This document shows, one piece after another, positions 33,898 through 45,053 of a stretch of DNA of 64,000 bases. This DNA is from Thozetella sp. PMI_491 (Eukaryota > Ascomycota > Sordariomycetes > Chaetosphaeriales > Chaetosphaeriaceae): assembly GCA_021432635.1 (NCBI GenBank), contig MU270030.1:1066464-1130463 (forward strand), in the 5' to 3' direction. The notes beneath the pieces are model-generated. The model did no database searches. It saw nothing but the letters and a program-made list of their open reading frames with translations, and was not told where the DNA came from. The stretch's first letter is position 1. Each line of letters starts with the position of its first letter. A program made the translations under genes and the position numbers.

Positions 33898-35662
33898 ATG
33901 CCTTCTCAAATCATACAAGCCTTTGGCGATTTGGGCCATATTCTGGCCCTAAACCTCTTTAAGAGTCAAGGTAGCTTCGTCTGGGTCATTGCAGTAGTTA
34001 TGTCGCTGTCATGGCTTGCTTGGAGGTTTTACAAATTCTACCTCCTGCCAAGAAGGCATCCTGAGGAGCCCTTAGCAGTGCCGTACAGTATTCCCAGTAC
34101 GCCCCCCGCAATATCATCGGACAAGAATGAGGAACTACACTAAAGCTATCACAGTCTTGGGTAATGCCGTGCCTTTCTTAAATAACTCTTATTCTTTCCT
34201 GGTTCGCGCCCGGTAAGCAGTGACATCTCAGCACTCATTCCTACGAGTAGCAACTAACATACCACAAAGCGAGACTGTTGGCCGAAATGGAGACCCTTTC
34301 TCTTTCACCGTCCTGGGGACCACGTTCTACGTCATTACCCAGGCTAAACACGCTTCAGAGGTAGACAAAAATACAGACACTCTCTCATTCGAGGAGTTCG
34401 TCCAAGTCTTCCTCCGCGCGACTGGGGTCAGCGAGGCGGGCATCAAAGCCTGCTACGGGAACAAGCAACCCGGTATGGTAGTTGGTATTCCGAACCCTCT
34501 AGAGGGCAATATCGGAGATGTGACGCGCCGTATGCATGTTAATCAGCTCCATCCCGGCCAGCGGCAACATGAGCTAGAAGCGCGATTCCTCCGCTCGTTT
34601 GACCGCCAACTGCGCCTTCCCGTGATTCCTGGTGAAGCTTCGGGTGCCGACGGTGTCGAAGTGGCGCTTTTCCGGTGGTGCGCTGATTTCTTCGCACGTG
34701 CTGGGGAATTTGCCTATTTCGGGGATACTTTGACACGCCTTGATCCCGAATTCGCGGATAAGTTCTACATCTTTGACGAGCTAAGCTGGCAGATTACGTA
34801 TCAGATCCCAGACTTTATAGCCAGAGAGAAAGCGGCCGCGCAGAAGCATCTGCAGAGGAGCCTGAAGAAGTACTTCCAGACTCCCCAACACGACAGGGAT
34901 GAGCATGCGTGGTTTACCAGTACCGCGGAGGACGCGGTACGGGAAATAGGAGTCAGCGAAGATGACATCGCGCTTTTGTTTCTCACCATATACTTGACGT
35001 GAGAAAGCTCTCCAGGCACGTTCATGACATACCACACACTGACTATATGAATGGACAGCATCAGCACCAACACGAGAAGAACCACGTTCTGGGTCCTAAC
35101 ACGCCTTCTCTACAACCCGCCACTTCTGGAAGCCGTGCGCCAAGAAACAGCTGGAGCGTTTGAGGGCGACGATCTCGTGAACCCGGCATATCTCTACAGC
35201 CACGATACCTGTCCCCAGCTGGAAGCCGTCTGGCTGGAGACCCTGCGAGTCTCTTCAAGTGGCTCCTCCGTCCGGTGCATCAAGAAAGACACCGTGATCG
35301 GCGGGAAGCTGTTACGCAAGGGCAACAATATCCTCATCCCATCCCGCTTGCTACATCTCGATGAGGGAGTATACTCCCAGGATGCACTGCAGTTCCGGCC
35401 CGAGCGCTTCCTGGAGAAGAGTGCCCGAGCGCGGGGCGGGAACTGGCGGCCTTTCGGAGGCGGGAAGACGATCTGCACCGGACGATTCGTGGCTGAGCAT
35501 ATGATCAAGTCTTGTGTTTCTATAGTCTTGCGCCGCTTTGATATGAGTGTCGTGGGCGGCGCAAGGATTCCACTTGGGGACGAGTGTACACCGGGCTTGG
35601 GTATCATGGGGATTAGGAAAGGGGAGGACTTCAAGGTGAGGCTTTCTGCGAGGAAGACGTAA
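33898..35662 (+). CDS. Cytochrome P450 of the CYP7/CYP8-like class
   Basis: Exons 33898-34096, 34155-34212, 34270-34998, 35059-35662; 529 residues. A membrane anchor (F-V-W-V-I-A-V-V-M-S-L) precedes the hinge; splicing restores V-P-Y-S-I-P-I-L-G-N-A-V-P-F-L-N-N-S-Y, typical of this class. K-helix E-T-L-R (389-392) and heme loop F-G-G-G-K-T-I-C-T-G-R with Cys468 are intact. The I-helix at the last intron reads S-I-S-T-N-T-R, again without the usual acid-threonine pair. Introns are 57-60 bases. Same length and class as the P450 at 28112-29851 but on the opposite strand and clearly diverged, so not a recent duplicate. Substrate unknown; oxidised lipids or sterols are possible by family analogy only. 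Confidence 0.92.
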
Positions 35663-36127
35663 GTGCTATAAGTAGTGATATCATTAAGCTTTAAACTTAT
35701 ACGGCTCGTTAAGCTTCTATCTTTACATCCAATTCTAAATGTCACCAAATCCAGCAACAATCAGGTATTACGTTATTTCAACATCTTCAGGCTGCCAATT
35801 ATGAAATTACAGCTACTATACTATAAAGTAAACCATAGTTAGCTCATTGTTGGCCCTTTGGCTCGCTGTTGGCTCTTTCAGCTTTCTCTGTTCGAGTCAC
35901 ATACTTTTCTTATCGTCGATAATAATACCTAAACGTGACTACGGTAGCCTGTCAATTTCCATGCTGAAACAAAAAAGGATTCTATTGTAAATTAGGTAAA
36001 ATTTTGAATCTTCTCCAGATAAGATAATTATCTGACCACTTGAGGGAAGAACAATGGTTGCTATGCTTCATTACTTGCCCGATCTCAACCGAGGCATGTC
36101 CCGATACTTGGCTTCCATAACCACCCT
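35663..36127. other. Short convergent intergenic region, AT-rich
   Basis: Separates the 3' ends of the P450 (+) and the chitinase (-). AT-rich, no gene; presumably both polyadenylation regions. Confidence 0.5.
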
Positions 36128-39100
36128 TTAACTGTTATAGCCCCAGATCTGCTCGCGGTTGAGATTACTCATTGGGTAGCCACCCTCGTTGAAGAGACTG
36201 CGGGTGACGAGGTTGACTGTGGGCAACTTGCAAGATTTACCTTTGATGTTATCGATCTTCTCTAGTGGGACGCGCACACCGTCTCCTAGAGATTTGATCT
36301 GGGTGGGCGACATTTCCGCGCGCTTCGAGGCGGCTTTGCCGATTTGCACGGCGTCCGCGATTGCCAGCGGCGCGAGGACAATGCTCAGGATGCCGAGCGG
36401 GATGTTGTCCTTGTCGTCGACCATGCTGTAGATATCGGTCGCAATCTCGCCAAGCGTGCCCAAAATGGCGATAATACGCGCAATGCCGGCGAAGGCCGCG
36501 ATTGCGCCGATGACCTCGCCGACGATGGGGACGAAGAAGAAGACAGCTGATAGGAAAGCGAGAATGATAGACTTGCGCTTATCTGCGTTCCACTTGTCGA
36601 CAGTATCGTCAATAGTAGTCATCTGTCTCACCGCGTCCTGGACCATGAAGATAGGGATCGAGACAGCATCGACGATGTCGCCAGAGTCACCGGAGAAGGC
36701 TTCCTTTTGGACCATCTCTGCCACAGTCCCCATGTCGGGGCCCAGGTCCTTCAGCTTGTCATAACCCGAGCTCACAAGTTTCTTGGGATCCAGCACGTCA
36801 TCACGCGTGTATCCGTCGACGATAGGATAGTTGTGATCGTGGTTGCGCTCGTCGCAGTACTTGTCGTTGGGAGCGCAGTCAACCCGCTGGCGCGAGGTCA
36901 TCTTGACGTCCTCCTGCTTAATTCCTGCTTCCGAGTAGAGCTTGGCCCAGAACTCGTCTTCTTTCCCGGACCGGAACTTCCAAGTAACAGTGTTATCGTA
37001 CCCGTCGGTCGGTTCAGGGCCAGCTCGCAGCGAAAAGTCTGGCGAGCAGGGCCCAGAGACAGTGATATACTTGGTAGTGTACGGCCCGCAGGTAAGAACG
37101 TCTGGCTCCTCGCAGACGCTGTCCCAGCCGTCGTCGTAGTCTTCGCAATAACGGCACTGGCCCTTGTCCGGGTTGTTGAGGTACTTGCAGTGGTCGCAAG
37201 CCGGAGCTTCTTCCCGGACGTCGCAGGTGAAGTAATCGTTACCGTGGTCGTGCATGAAGTCGTCAATAACTGACTGTCCACTTGAAACAACGGCATCGGC
37301 ATAGGTCTTGAACTTCTTATCGTAACCACCCTGGATCAGTGTATCGTAGTCCTTCATTGACTGCTCATGGATGCCTTTCATGATGGCTACGATGTACTGG
37401 CCACGGCAGTGCTCCGGAACACTATCCCCTGCCTTTTCCAGGTCATCGAGCGAGGCGTAGCTGCCGGTACACGGGACTAGACTCGGTGGCCAGTTGTTGT
37501 CCGTTAGGTTGAAGTCAGGGTCGTTCAGATTGAGATACTCGTCGTCGGTAAAATCTTGCAAATCAACCGCCCAGTCGATAGTGCCTGCAAAGTTTTGAAC
37601 TTCCCACCCATTACGCCGCGCACGCTTCGTCTCGGGCAGCAAGTAGGCAACCCACTCAGTGTCGTCGTAGACAAGAATATCCGAGCCGGACAAGAAATCG
37701 TAGTACGAGTCTATGTTTTCGCCCATCTGGATTTGGTTGAGAATCTCGGCATTGGAAATGTAGCCGGCAGTGTCCGTGCACATGCCCGGGGCGGCGTAGG
37801 AAGTGTTCCTGTCGCCCGTGAATGTGCACATTGGGCCCTTGCAGCCCGCCTGAGACATCTTGAAGCTTCGGCCGTAGCTGGATTCTCCGACAAAGATCTT
37901 GTAGGTAGGGACTCCTGCTTTGGTGACTAGTTCCTGTTAGTCCACAGGATCTTGCCGTTGAAGTGGCCTTCTTGGATCGCACGCTTCTAGCATAGGGACT
38001 TACTCATAGAGAGACTCCGCCGTGTTTCAGTGATGTTAACGTGGCTACGGAGACAATTTCCACTAGGACAGCCCTCCATGGACCAGGTGCTTCCAGCGTC
38101 CCACTGGCCGTGAAGGTCGTATGTCATATAGACAATGTAGTCGAGGGTCTTGGCCATCATTTCGATGGGGAACGCCTTCAAATACCAGTACGACGCCGGT
38201 GCAGCTATCGACAAAGTCTTGCCACTAGGCAGGGCAGACTTCATAACAGTAAGGAACTTGAGATAGTTGATGCCATCGTCGGGGCTACCCGCCGGCGTTC
38301 CTGGGATATCCTCAGCCTAGAATGAGTCAGTATACTTGCGGTCGATGAAAGAAGGAATGTAGTAAAGTAGCCGATGCTTAGATATGAACTTACGCCAGGA
38401 TACTCCCAATCGAAATCGACACCATCAAGGCCTTCATCGGCAACAAATTTGGCCACATTCTTGGCGAAGGTATTGCGGTTGGAAGGAGACATGCCCTGGC
38501 GCAAGATATCGTAGGTCTCTGGCTCGGTCGAGTATCCCCAGCCACCAAAGGAGATAACCTTCTTCTCGCTCATTTTCTTGAATATATCCCATTGATTATA
38601 ACTGTCGTTGATCTTGACCGTCCAATCGGCCGTGTTGATGCCAGCGAAGGCCCAGTGAATGATAGTATACGACCCATCGGTATTGGCATGATCCACGGTC
38701 TGGTAAAGGCAGTCTCGGTCAAAGTTCCAGGACTCCCAGTAGCCTTAGGCCGTGTTAGCGAGTAGGGTTAAGAGCGAGGAAAGATCACGGGGGTCGCTTA
38801 CCAACACGACCATATGACGCCGGCGCGGTATCTGTATTCTTGATGTCGTAACCGCAGTTCGAAATACATCCATTCTGGAGAGTCGAGGTACCCGGCGATG
38901 GCCCTGGGGACTCGAGACAGAAGTCGTCGTTCGGACCGCACATGCCCCATTTATTGCTTGTATGGTGTTAGCGTAACAGTCAGACGAAGAACTACAACCG
39001 ATCGGCCGTTGACAGATACGTACCAGCAAACATTCAAGGGGCACGGGTTGACATCCTTAAGTTCAGTCCCCTCCGGAGGTTGCTCCGTACCTGGCACTGT

Positions 39101-40545
39101 AGGGCCACACACGGCGTTCGAGATAGGGTAAGGAACCGGTGGCCTGCGATGCATATGTTAGAAGGAGAAAGACAGCAAGTATGATGGCGATAGTTAACTC
39201 GCCTTCCCGTAGACAAGCAGATGTACATGTCTTGCTGGAGCTTGTTGCAGTCATTGTACCAACCCCACGTCTTGCCGTCGTTGAACTCGAGGATATCATC
39301 AACCTTGAGGCCGTTCGCCGCTGCAATTTTAGCACAGTTGTCGTCCGCAATGACGTGGTATGCGAAGCAAGTGCCATCTGCATTCTCTTTGGGCCTGATA
39401 TCAGGGAGCGTCCCAGAGGAGCAGCAGACCCGCATTCCCTCCATCAGGGTCGAACAGAGATCCTTGTCCGTGTTGTACTTGGTGAAGTCCGCCCCGGAGA
39501 TGCCACATCGTGCTGCTAGTTTCTCGCAGGTATCGCCGTTGATGACCTTCTCGACCTTGCAGTCGGCGCGGCGATCGAGTCTGGCATGCCGTCGATCACG
39601 GCCATCGGCGCGGCGAGTAACATTTGCGGCGCTAGCGGTGGCATTCCTGGTGATGGCGAGATCGATTGGCACCTCCCAGATGCTGAGGTTCTCCAATTTT
39701 GTCGCCATGTTCAATCCAGAAACACACTTTGCTCCATCCCAGCCCTTGATCGCATCCTGGACGGCATCAATATCGGTGCTTACGACGACACCCAGCACCT
39801 CGTTGGCGTTGCGATCGGACCCGCAAAGCTGAGCCACCGTTGTGGTGCCGAAGTTGCCAGACCGAGCCTGGAAGGCTTCGAAAACAGACGGGATAGATTC
39901 TCTGCCAATAGTCTTGCCGACGTATAAGCCCACGACGACGCCCCGGTAGTAGCTGAACAAAGTTTTTGTGTCGCAGCTGACTTCGTCTCCGTTGTAGGCC
40001 TGGAGGCGGTCCATAGCAACCGCAATGGTCTCGTCCATCCCTAGGCTAGGGCCTTCAGCTGAGAATTCGAGGGAGGCTTCGGTTTCCGCGACACGCGAGA
40101 CGCCGCAGGTCCCGGCAGTCGCATCACGGGACCAAAGCTGAGCCCGCGTCGATAAAGGGAGTTTGCCTTCCTCTCCACCGGCAAAGAGAGCATTGACTTG
40201 AGTGTCGGCATTGCCACCTTCGGTGCAAACATTAATCCTGCTTGGCGTGTCTGGGTCCGACAAGGAAGAATAGATGGCAAAGTCGAATAGCAAAGGCTCA
40301 GCACACTGAGCGAAACGGTCAAAAGACGAGTATACCGTCCAGTTTGACGGAGGTAGATCACCACAGGCCTTGGGGCACGGGTGAAGAGGAATGTGGTAAG
40401 AACCTGGGGTGTCGATAGACTTCTTGATTTCTGTGTCGCTAAGGCTTGTGAGATCTGCTACGTCGTCGGCGCGTGTGCCGGGGGCGACCAAGACCCAACT
40501 GGTGGCTATGAGGGCCACCGCCCGGAGACTGGCGAGGCCTTTCAT
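36128..40545 (-). CDS. Secreted GH18 chitinase with two LysM and a CBM18 domain, killer-toxin-like subgroup C
   Basis: Exons 40545-39203, 39143-39024, 38956-38802, 38743-38394, 38316-38004, 37926-36128; 1359 residues. Order: signal peptide (1 to about 26), Cys-containing N-terminal region, LysM 1 (about 328-376), LysM 2 (about 393-446), CBM18 (about 481-520, P-C-P-L-N-V-C-C-N-K-W-G), GH18 catalytic domain from about 540 with D-G-V-D-F-D-W-E (catalytic Glu653), and a long C-terminal extension with Cys clusters and hydrophobic helices at about 1214-1253 and 1270-1285. This is the subgroup C architecture compared in the literature with yeast killer-toxin alpha/beta subunits. It binds and cuts chitin; a role in fungal-fungal antagonism or self-wall remodelling is likely. 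Intron 1 needs a GC donor (GC..AG). A TATAAAT lies 218 bases upstream. Confidence 0.93.
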
Positions 40546-40762
40546 GACGGAGAAAGAGTATAAAGAGTCGCAAAACAAGAATCAGGGAGAATAAAAAGAG
40601 GGGCTGGCTCTTGATCGGCCGGGGCAGGGACCCGCAAGGGCGTTGAAGACAGGACAGTAGTTGAAGCACCGAAGAGTCGGCCTGGCACATCAAAAGCGGG
40701 AGGTACTGGCGGAATCGCATCTATACTTATGTCGGATACCCTACATCCGAGACAATGGCGAC

Positions 40763-40769
40763 ATTTATA
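40763..40769 (-). promoter_or_regulatory. TATA box of the chitinase gene
   Basis: TATAAAT on the minus strand, 218 bases before the ATG at 40545; the best core-promoter candidate. A second TTTATAC lies close to the start codon and is less likely. Confidence 0.45.
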
Positions 40770-40997
40770 AGGGTACTTTCAGCCAGTCTTTCTTCGTTTC
40801 CAATTTCGTCGACGAATAGTTCTTGATGTGGAATCCTGCTACGTTGCAAGGCTTGCCCTGTGCTTGGCTCGGCCTGTGCACAATACTCCCCTTTGATTCC
40901 TACCTCCTCGCTTTACTATACTCGATCCTGCATTGAATCAGTACTTAGCCGCCTATGGTAGTTGTTGAAATTTGCTGCCCTCTAAGTCGATCCTTTG

Positions 40998-41340
40998 GGC
41001 TTGGCGATTTGGGAGCTGTGGATAGGGCCCCTGAGCCGCATCCACTTTCGGAGGATGCCCAAGCCGCCGACGACGGGGTGCCCGCGGCTTGGCGACCAGC
41101 TATAGCTAGATAAACAGGTTAAGCGACACTTAGTTGAGAGGACGCACGCCACACTACCCTGCGGCTTGGCGACTTTCTGTGCCTGGATAGATCCCCAGGG
41201 GCCCTAAGCGATGCTCAACTAGTACTTCGAGAGGATGCACGCGACCCTATCCACAGTCGGCGCCCTGCGGCTTGGCGATCTGCTGGGACTGGATAGATCC
41301 CTAAGTGACACCCACTTCCAGTGGATGCATCATGCGATCT
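40998..41340 (+). repeat. Four degenerate tandem repeats, units 77-106 bp
   Basis: GGCTTGGCGA occurs at 40998, 41086, 41163 and 41269. Each is followed by a similar series: a C-T-G-G-A-T-A-G-like block, a C-C-C-T-A-A-G-C/T-G-A-like block, then G-A-G-G-A-T-G-C-A or G-T-G-G-A-T-G-C-A. Units differ by indels (spacing 88, 77, 106). The array lies in the divergent intergenic region between the chitinase and the secreted protein at 41756. Confidence 0.65.
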
Positions 41341-41755
41341 AGCTTAAGATTGGAGGGAAACCGAGGCATTCTCAACTATTGCTCCTCGGTTTCACGGCCC
41401 TAGTTCGGTTCAGATATTCTCCTAAGTTCCTAAGCTCCTAGTTGCCAAGGCGAATAGGTAGCAGTAAGGATGATCGTCTGTCTATATTCGCCAATTAGTG
41501 CTATTGGGAAGGCCTTCCCGGTTGGAACGTTGCTTCCTCGCGGGAAGCAACAATATATGAGAAGTAAAAGCAATTTGATCCTTTGGCCGATGAGCACAGA
41601 GTCCCTCCCTCGGAGACGCCTTATACCCACCGAGGAGCGCGCTCTCGTGACTCTTCTTGGGCAGGTAAAATCCTCAGTTTCTCCCCGGGACCGAACCGTC
41701 CCTAGTCGCTCGTTTGTTACCCGCCTCTGCGCCTGTCAATGCCCCCTAGCCCAAA

Positions 41756-42770
41756 ATGAAGGCCTTCACTACTGTCGTCGCCTTCCTGTGCCTCTGTGTG
41801 CCAACTTGGGCCTACGGAAAGCGAGGAGCGGCAGAACGGTAAGTAGCTTAACCTTCCAGACATTGGTATTGGCCTCTTTCATCGATCTCGCTGACATGCG
41901 AAATGGTGCAGTGCCATGTTCTTCATGGTATATCTCCAGCAGGAAGTCTTTCTTGATGCCTCCCAGCGCACCGTTGCTTCTGGCTGCACTGGCACCCGCA
42001 CGGGCATTCGCGGCCAGACCGGCCGTTGTACCCTCGCCGAGTTTGTCGACTTCATATGGAAGATGGACCCGGACAATCCGCAAATCGCGCATCCCGACAA
42101 GACTCTGATCCAATGGCCTGCCACAATGAAAGAGACTAAATTGAATGCGGCCAACATCGACCCGGCCAAGTGGACGACGGCTATTCACAACAACATCCGC
42201 ATCAAGAAGTCTGAGCCAGGCAAGAAAGACAAATATGTCCAGCTTCCTGGCCACGGCTACACCGGCCCCTTCGACGCAAATAAGCTGCTGAATGGTGGCA
42301 CCTGGACATACTACTCCGCGCTTTCTGAGTTTGGCAAGCTTGCTAAGGTTGCAGGTGACGAGTATAATAAGATCCAAGCCAGCCTGACTGGCGACGAGAA
42401 GGCCTATCTCAAACGAGCCAACCTACAGATTTCACCCGCGGTGGATTTGTCCTACTACCTACGACTAAAAGACAAATGGGATGCCCTATGGGATCGCAAG
42501 AAGGGCAATGCCGTCGCGGTTCTAGGTTTCACGCCGATCACGAATACCGCAAATGCACCTGACTCCGTCGCGGGCGCAGTCGGATCCTGGCAGGAGATGG
42601 ATACTAGCAAGACCATAGCGTGGCTCGTCAAGTTTAGGGACTTGAGCTTCAAGGAAGCCCAGGCTTTTTTCTACGACAAATGGGAGAGAATCACTGAGGG
42701 GCAAGCTTGGAAGGACCACGCTGCCGCCCTCGAATCTTCGTTCGAGAATAAAAGGGGGCTTGGCTGCTAA
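41756..42770 (+). CDS. Secreted protein of unknown function, divergent from the chitinase
   Basis: Exons 41756-41838 and 41912-42770 (intron 73 bases, branch GCTGAC); 313 residues. The signal peptide (M-K-A-F-T-T-V-V-A-F-L-C-L-C) ends near Y-G-K-R, a possible Kex2 site. The mature protein is helical and Lys/Asp-rich with one Cys near the N-terminus (G-C-T-G-T-R) and another at the very C-terminus (G-L-G-C as the last residues), plus a G-R-C-T-L-A-E-F motif. No enzyme motif was recognised. It shares a 1.2-kb divergent intergenic region with the LysM chitinase, which suggests co-regulation. Subgroup C chitinase loci in other fungi often include additional secreted proteins, so a partner role is a reasonable hypothesis. 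A TATATG lies about 200 bases upstream. Confidence 0.88.
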
Positions 42771-43266
42771 GTTGTGGGTAGGGATGGAAAGGCTTTCGTG
42801 CTTCTCACCTTAGATTCTTTGTACATATTTGCTTAGTAGGAGTTTGCGCTGTAACACTGCCTACAGGCCTTAGATACACTTTATGCTTGCCAAAATCCAG
42901 CGTATCGCCACAAGATCCTCTGAAATATTACATTTGTTGGCGGGCTATCACTAGAAGATAGCTAGATACGCAGCCGGCCGAATGAAATGGAGCATTGGTC
43001 TGCTTGGCTCGGGGCTGTGCGTTTAACCCCGACAGAGGACGAAGGCCTATTTGCCAATGCACGTTGTGTTCCTCACAGCACAGATAACTATCAATGATCG
43101 CACTAAGAACTTGCTGCCCAGAATCTTTGTTGGTAAACGGATCGTGCACAAACGCTTACATGATCTCGACTTCCGTGATTATCAATGCGATGAATGGCAT
43201 TGTCACTACTCGCCCGTTTTGCTCTGTTCTTTGTGTCTATTTTCTATTGTTATTTGCTTCGACTTC
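42771..43266. other. Intergenic
   Basis: 3' flank of the secreted protein gene and upstream part of the next promoter. No gene. Confidence 0.5.
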
Positions 43267-43273
43267 TATATAG
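43267..43273 (+). promoter_or_regulatory. TATA box of the APH-like gene
   Basis: TATATAG, 217 bases before the ATG at 43490, at the end of a pyrimidine-rich tract. Confidence 0.4.
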
Positions 43274-43489
43274 CCGTCCTCCATTCACCGCCAGCTCCAC
43301 GAGTTCGTCTCCAGGGCATCGCTACAGAGTTGTCATTCCTTCAATCGGTGAGTGGCCATTCAACTAGCGGCTAACTTTCTATTTCTGCCTCTGCGTCTCG
43401 TGTCCGTTCCCCTTCTCTCCCGCCCTTGCGAGCCCGTTTACTCTGGAAGCATTGACGGTCACAGGCAAATTTCTTCGCATTATCTCACG

Positions 43490-44428
43490 ATGCCGGCCCG
43501 CTTTCGCTGCCTTTGGTTCGGGCCCGAAGAGCCCCGGACGCTACCCAACTGGGAGGAGATTGCGGCTATGGTAGAAACCCACCCTCTACCCAACGAGCAG
43601 TCATGCCGAAGAATCCACAAGGTAAACAATGACGCGGGGGCTTTTTGGGCTATCGGAAGCCGCGCCTTCTTCAAGTCCCGCACTTTCTACTTCGGTGTCG
43701 AGTTTGAAGCCCTAAACGCAGAGTTCGCATACAATACCGGCTTCGTTCCTGTGGCTAGAACGCTTGACTCGTGGACTGAGCTGGTCAACAACCGGCTTAT
43801 GTATATGACCCTGGAGACGCAGCTGCCCGGCCAATCTATGGATCACCTCCTACAGGGCGGCGCCTTGAGCCAGGCTGACATTCAGAAAATCAGCAGGCAG
43901 GTAGGGGATTGTGTGGCCAGCCTAAGCAGCTACGTTTGTGCTGAGATGCGGACCCTAGATGGCCGGCCGGTTCCGGACCATCGTCTTCTACCACCCATCA
44001 GGGGATCCACGAACATGTACAGCGTGGCGACGACAGACCACGAAGTTTTCGACAACATCATCCTGTCGATCCGTCACCGTCTCAGCTGGGAGATATGCGA
44101 GAGGCTGCGCCGCGCCATGCCCACGGCCCTGCCCTTCACCTACTGCCACGCCGATGTGCACGAAGGCAACGTGATGGTGCACAACGGAGAGTTCTCTGGC
44201 TTGGTCGACTGGGAGCTTGCTGGCTTCTACCCTCGCTGGTGGAATTGCAACGCCAGTATCGTCCTTTCTGAGCACTTCCCGCAAGAGCAGAGGCACCTGG
44301 ACGCGGTCGAGTGGTTTACAGTCATCGACGCGATTCGTAGGGCGCACGAACATACTAACCTTTGGGACATCCCCGAGGCGGCGTCATTCTTTAATCAGAT
44401 TGGGATGCGGCGGCCTGCCGGATGGTAA
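43490..44428 (+). CDS. Aminoglycoside phosphotransferase/choline kinase-like (APH) domain protein
   Basis: Single exon, 312 residues. The kinase-like fold is shown by the catalytic loop C-H-A-D-V-H-E-G-N (His220, Asp222, Asn227) and the metal-binding D-W-E (Asp240) followed by G-F-Y-P-R-W-W-N, the usual fungal form. The N-terminal lobe lacks an obvious ATP Lys motif and begins with a short tail. In fungi these proteins are numerous and their small-molecule substrates are mostly unknown; no antibiotic resistance role should be assumed. The ATG at 43490 was chosen as the first true ATG in frame; the frame remains open upstream only with non-ATG starts. A TATA box lies 217 bases upstream. Confidence 0.88.
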   Translation: MPARFRCLWFGPEEPRTLPNWEEIAAMVETHPLPNEQSCRRIHKVNNDAGAFWAIGSRAFFKSRTFYFGVEFEALNAEFAYNTGFVPVARTLDSWTELVNNRLMYMTLETQLPGQSMDHLLQGGALSQADIQKISRQVGDCVASLSSYVCAEMRTLDGRPVPDHRLLPPIRGSTNMYSVATTDHEVFDNIILSIRHRLSWEICERLRRAMPTALPFTYCHADVHEGNVMVHNGEFSGLVDWELAGFYPRWWNCNASIVLSEHFPQEQRHLDAVEWFTVIDAIRRAHEHTNLWDIPEAASFFNQIGMRRPAGW

Positions 44429-44869
44429 ATGCTTGGTTGGCGAGGCTGGAATCAGAGCTAGAGTAAGACGCTCGGGAAGGCCCTGGTCAAACCATCCTGG
44501 AGGCTAGAGGGAAAAATATGAACAACAGAGGCTATGCGGGTAGAAAGAAGAAGTGTCCTTCGACAAGTTCTTGCTCTACTGTTGACTTGATAAACTGGAT
44601 TTTGAACACGGATCATTATGCCAACACAAAGCACGGAACCATTGACTAGTACAACACCATAAATGCAATTCGTGTCTTACTGCCCCATTTCCTCGTATTC
44701 TTGCTCTCGTCAGTGTAGCTATATGCAACTAGGTTACAGGAGTGTATTGACACTAAATTGCCGCGCGTGACGTTTCATTCATTAGAATCTTAACGAAGAC
44801 TCCAACAATCTGCCAAGGCATTGGTTGATGTACCCGGTTGTTTGTCTCTTGTATGCCATAGTACGACGG
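44429..44869. other. Intergenic
   Basis: Between the convergent 3' ends of the APH-like gene (+) and the first small peptide gene (-). Nothing seen. Confidence 0.5.
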
Positions 44870-45053
44870 CTAGCACTGCTCTGTTGTGAAATCACTGCCG
44901 CAGGTGAATTGGCGTGGGGAATTGGTAGATGCATCTATATAAATATGAGGTTATGGAGCTTGTTCTAGAAGAGAGGTTTTGCTTACCGTTGGGCACAGGG
45001 CTGCCGTAGGCAGCCACAGCGAGAGAGAGAAGGACTGCAAGTGTGAACTTCAT
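44870..45053 (-). CDS. Tiny secreted cysteine-containing peptide, copy 1
   Basis: Exon 1 45053-44987 (22 codons plus one base), intron 44986-44935 (52 bases, GTAAGC..TATAG), exon 2 44934-44870; 43 residues. It starts with a textbook signal peptide, M-K-F-T-L-A-V-L-L-S-L-A-V-A-A-Y-G, then S-P-V-P-N. The expected mature peptide is about 26 residues and ends F-T-C-G-S-D-F-T-T-E-Q-C, with Cys as the last residue. A second copy at 45553-45761 has the same exon-1 length, intron phase and C-terminal motif, which is strong evidence that both are real genes. TATATAT elements lie about 140 bases upstream and TTTAAATA about 60. Too short and too split for ORF-based annotation. Function unknown; a secreted effector, toxin-like or signalling peptide is possible. 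Confidence 0.72.
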
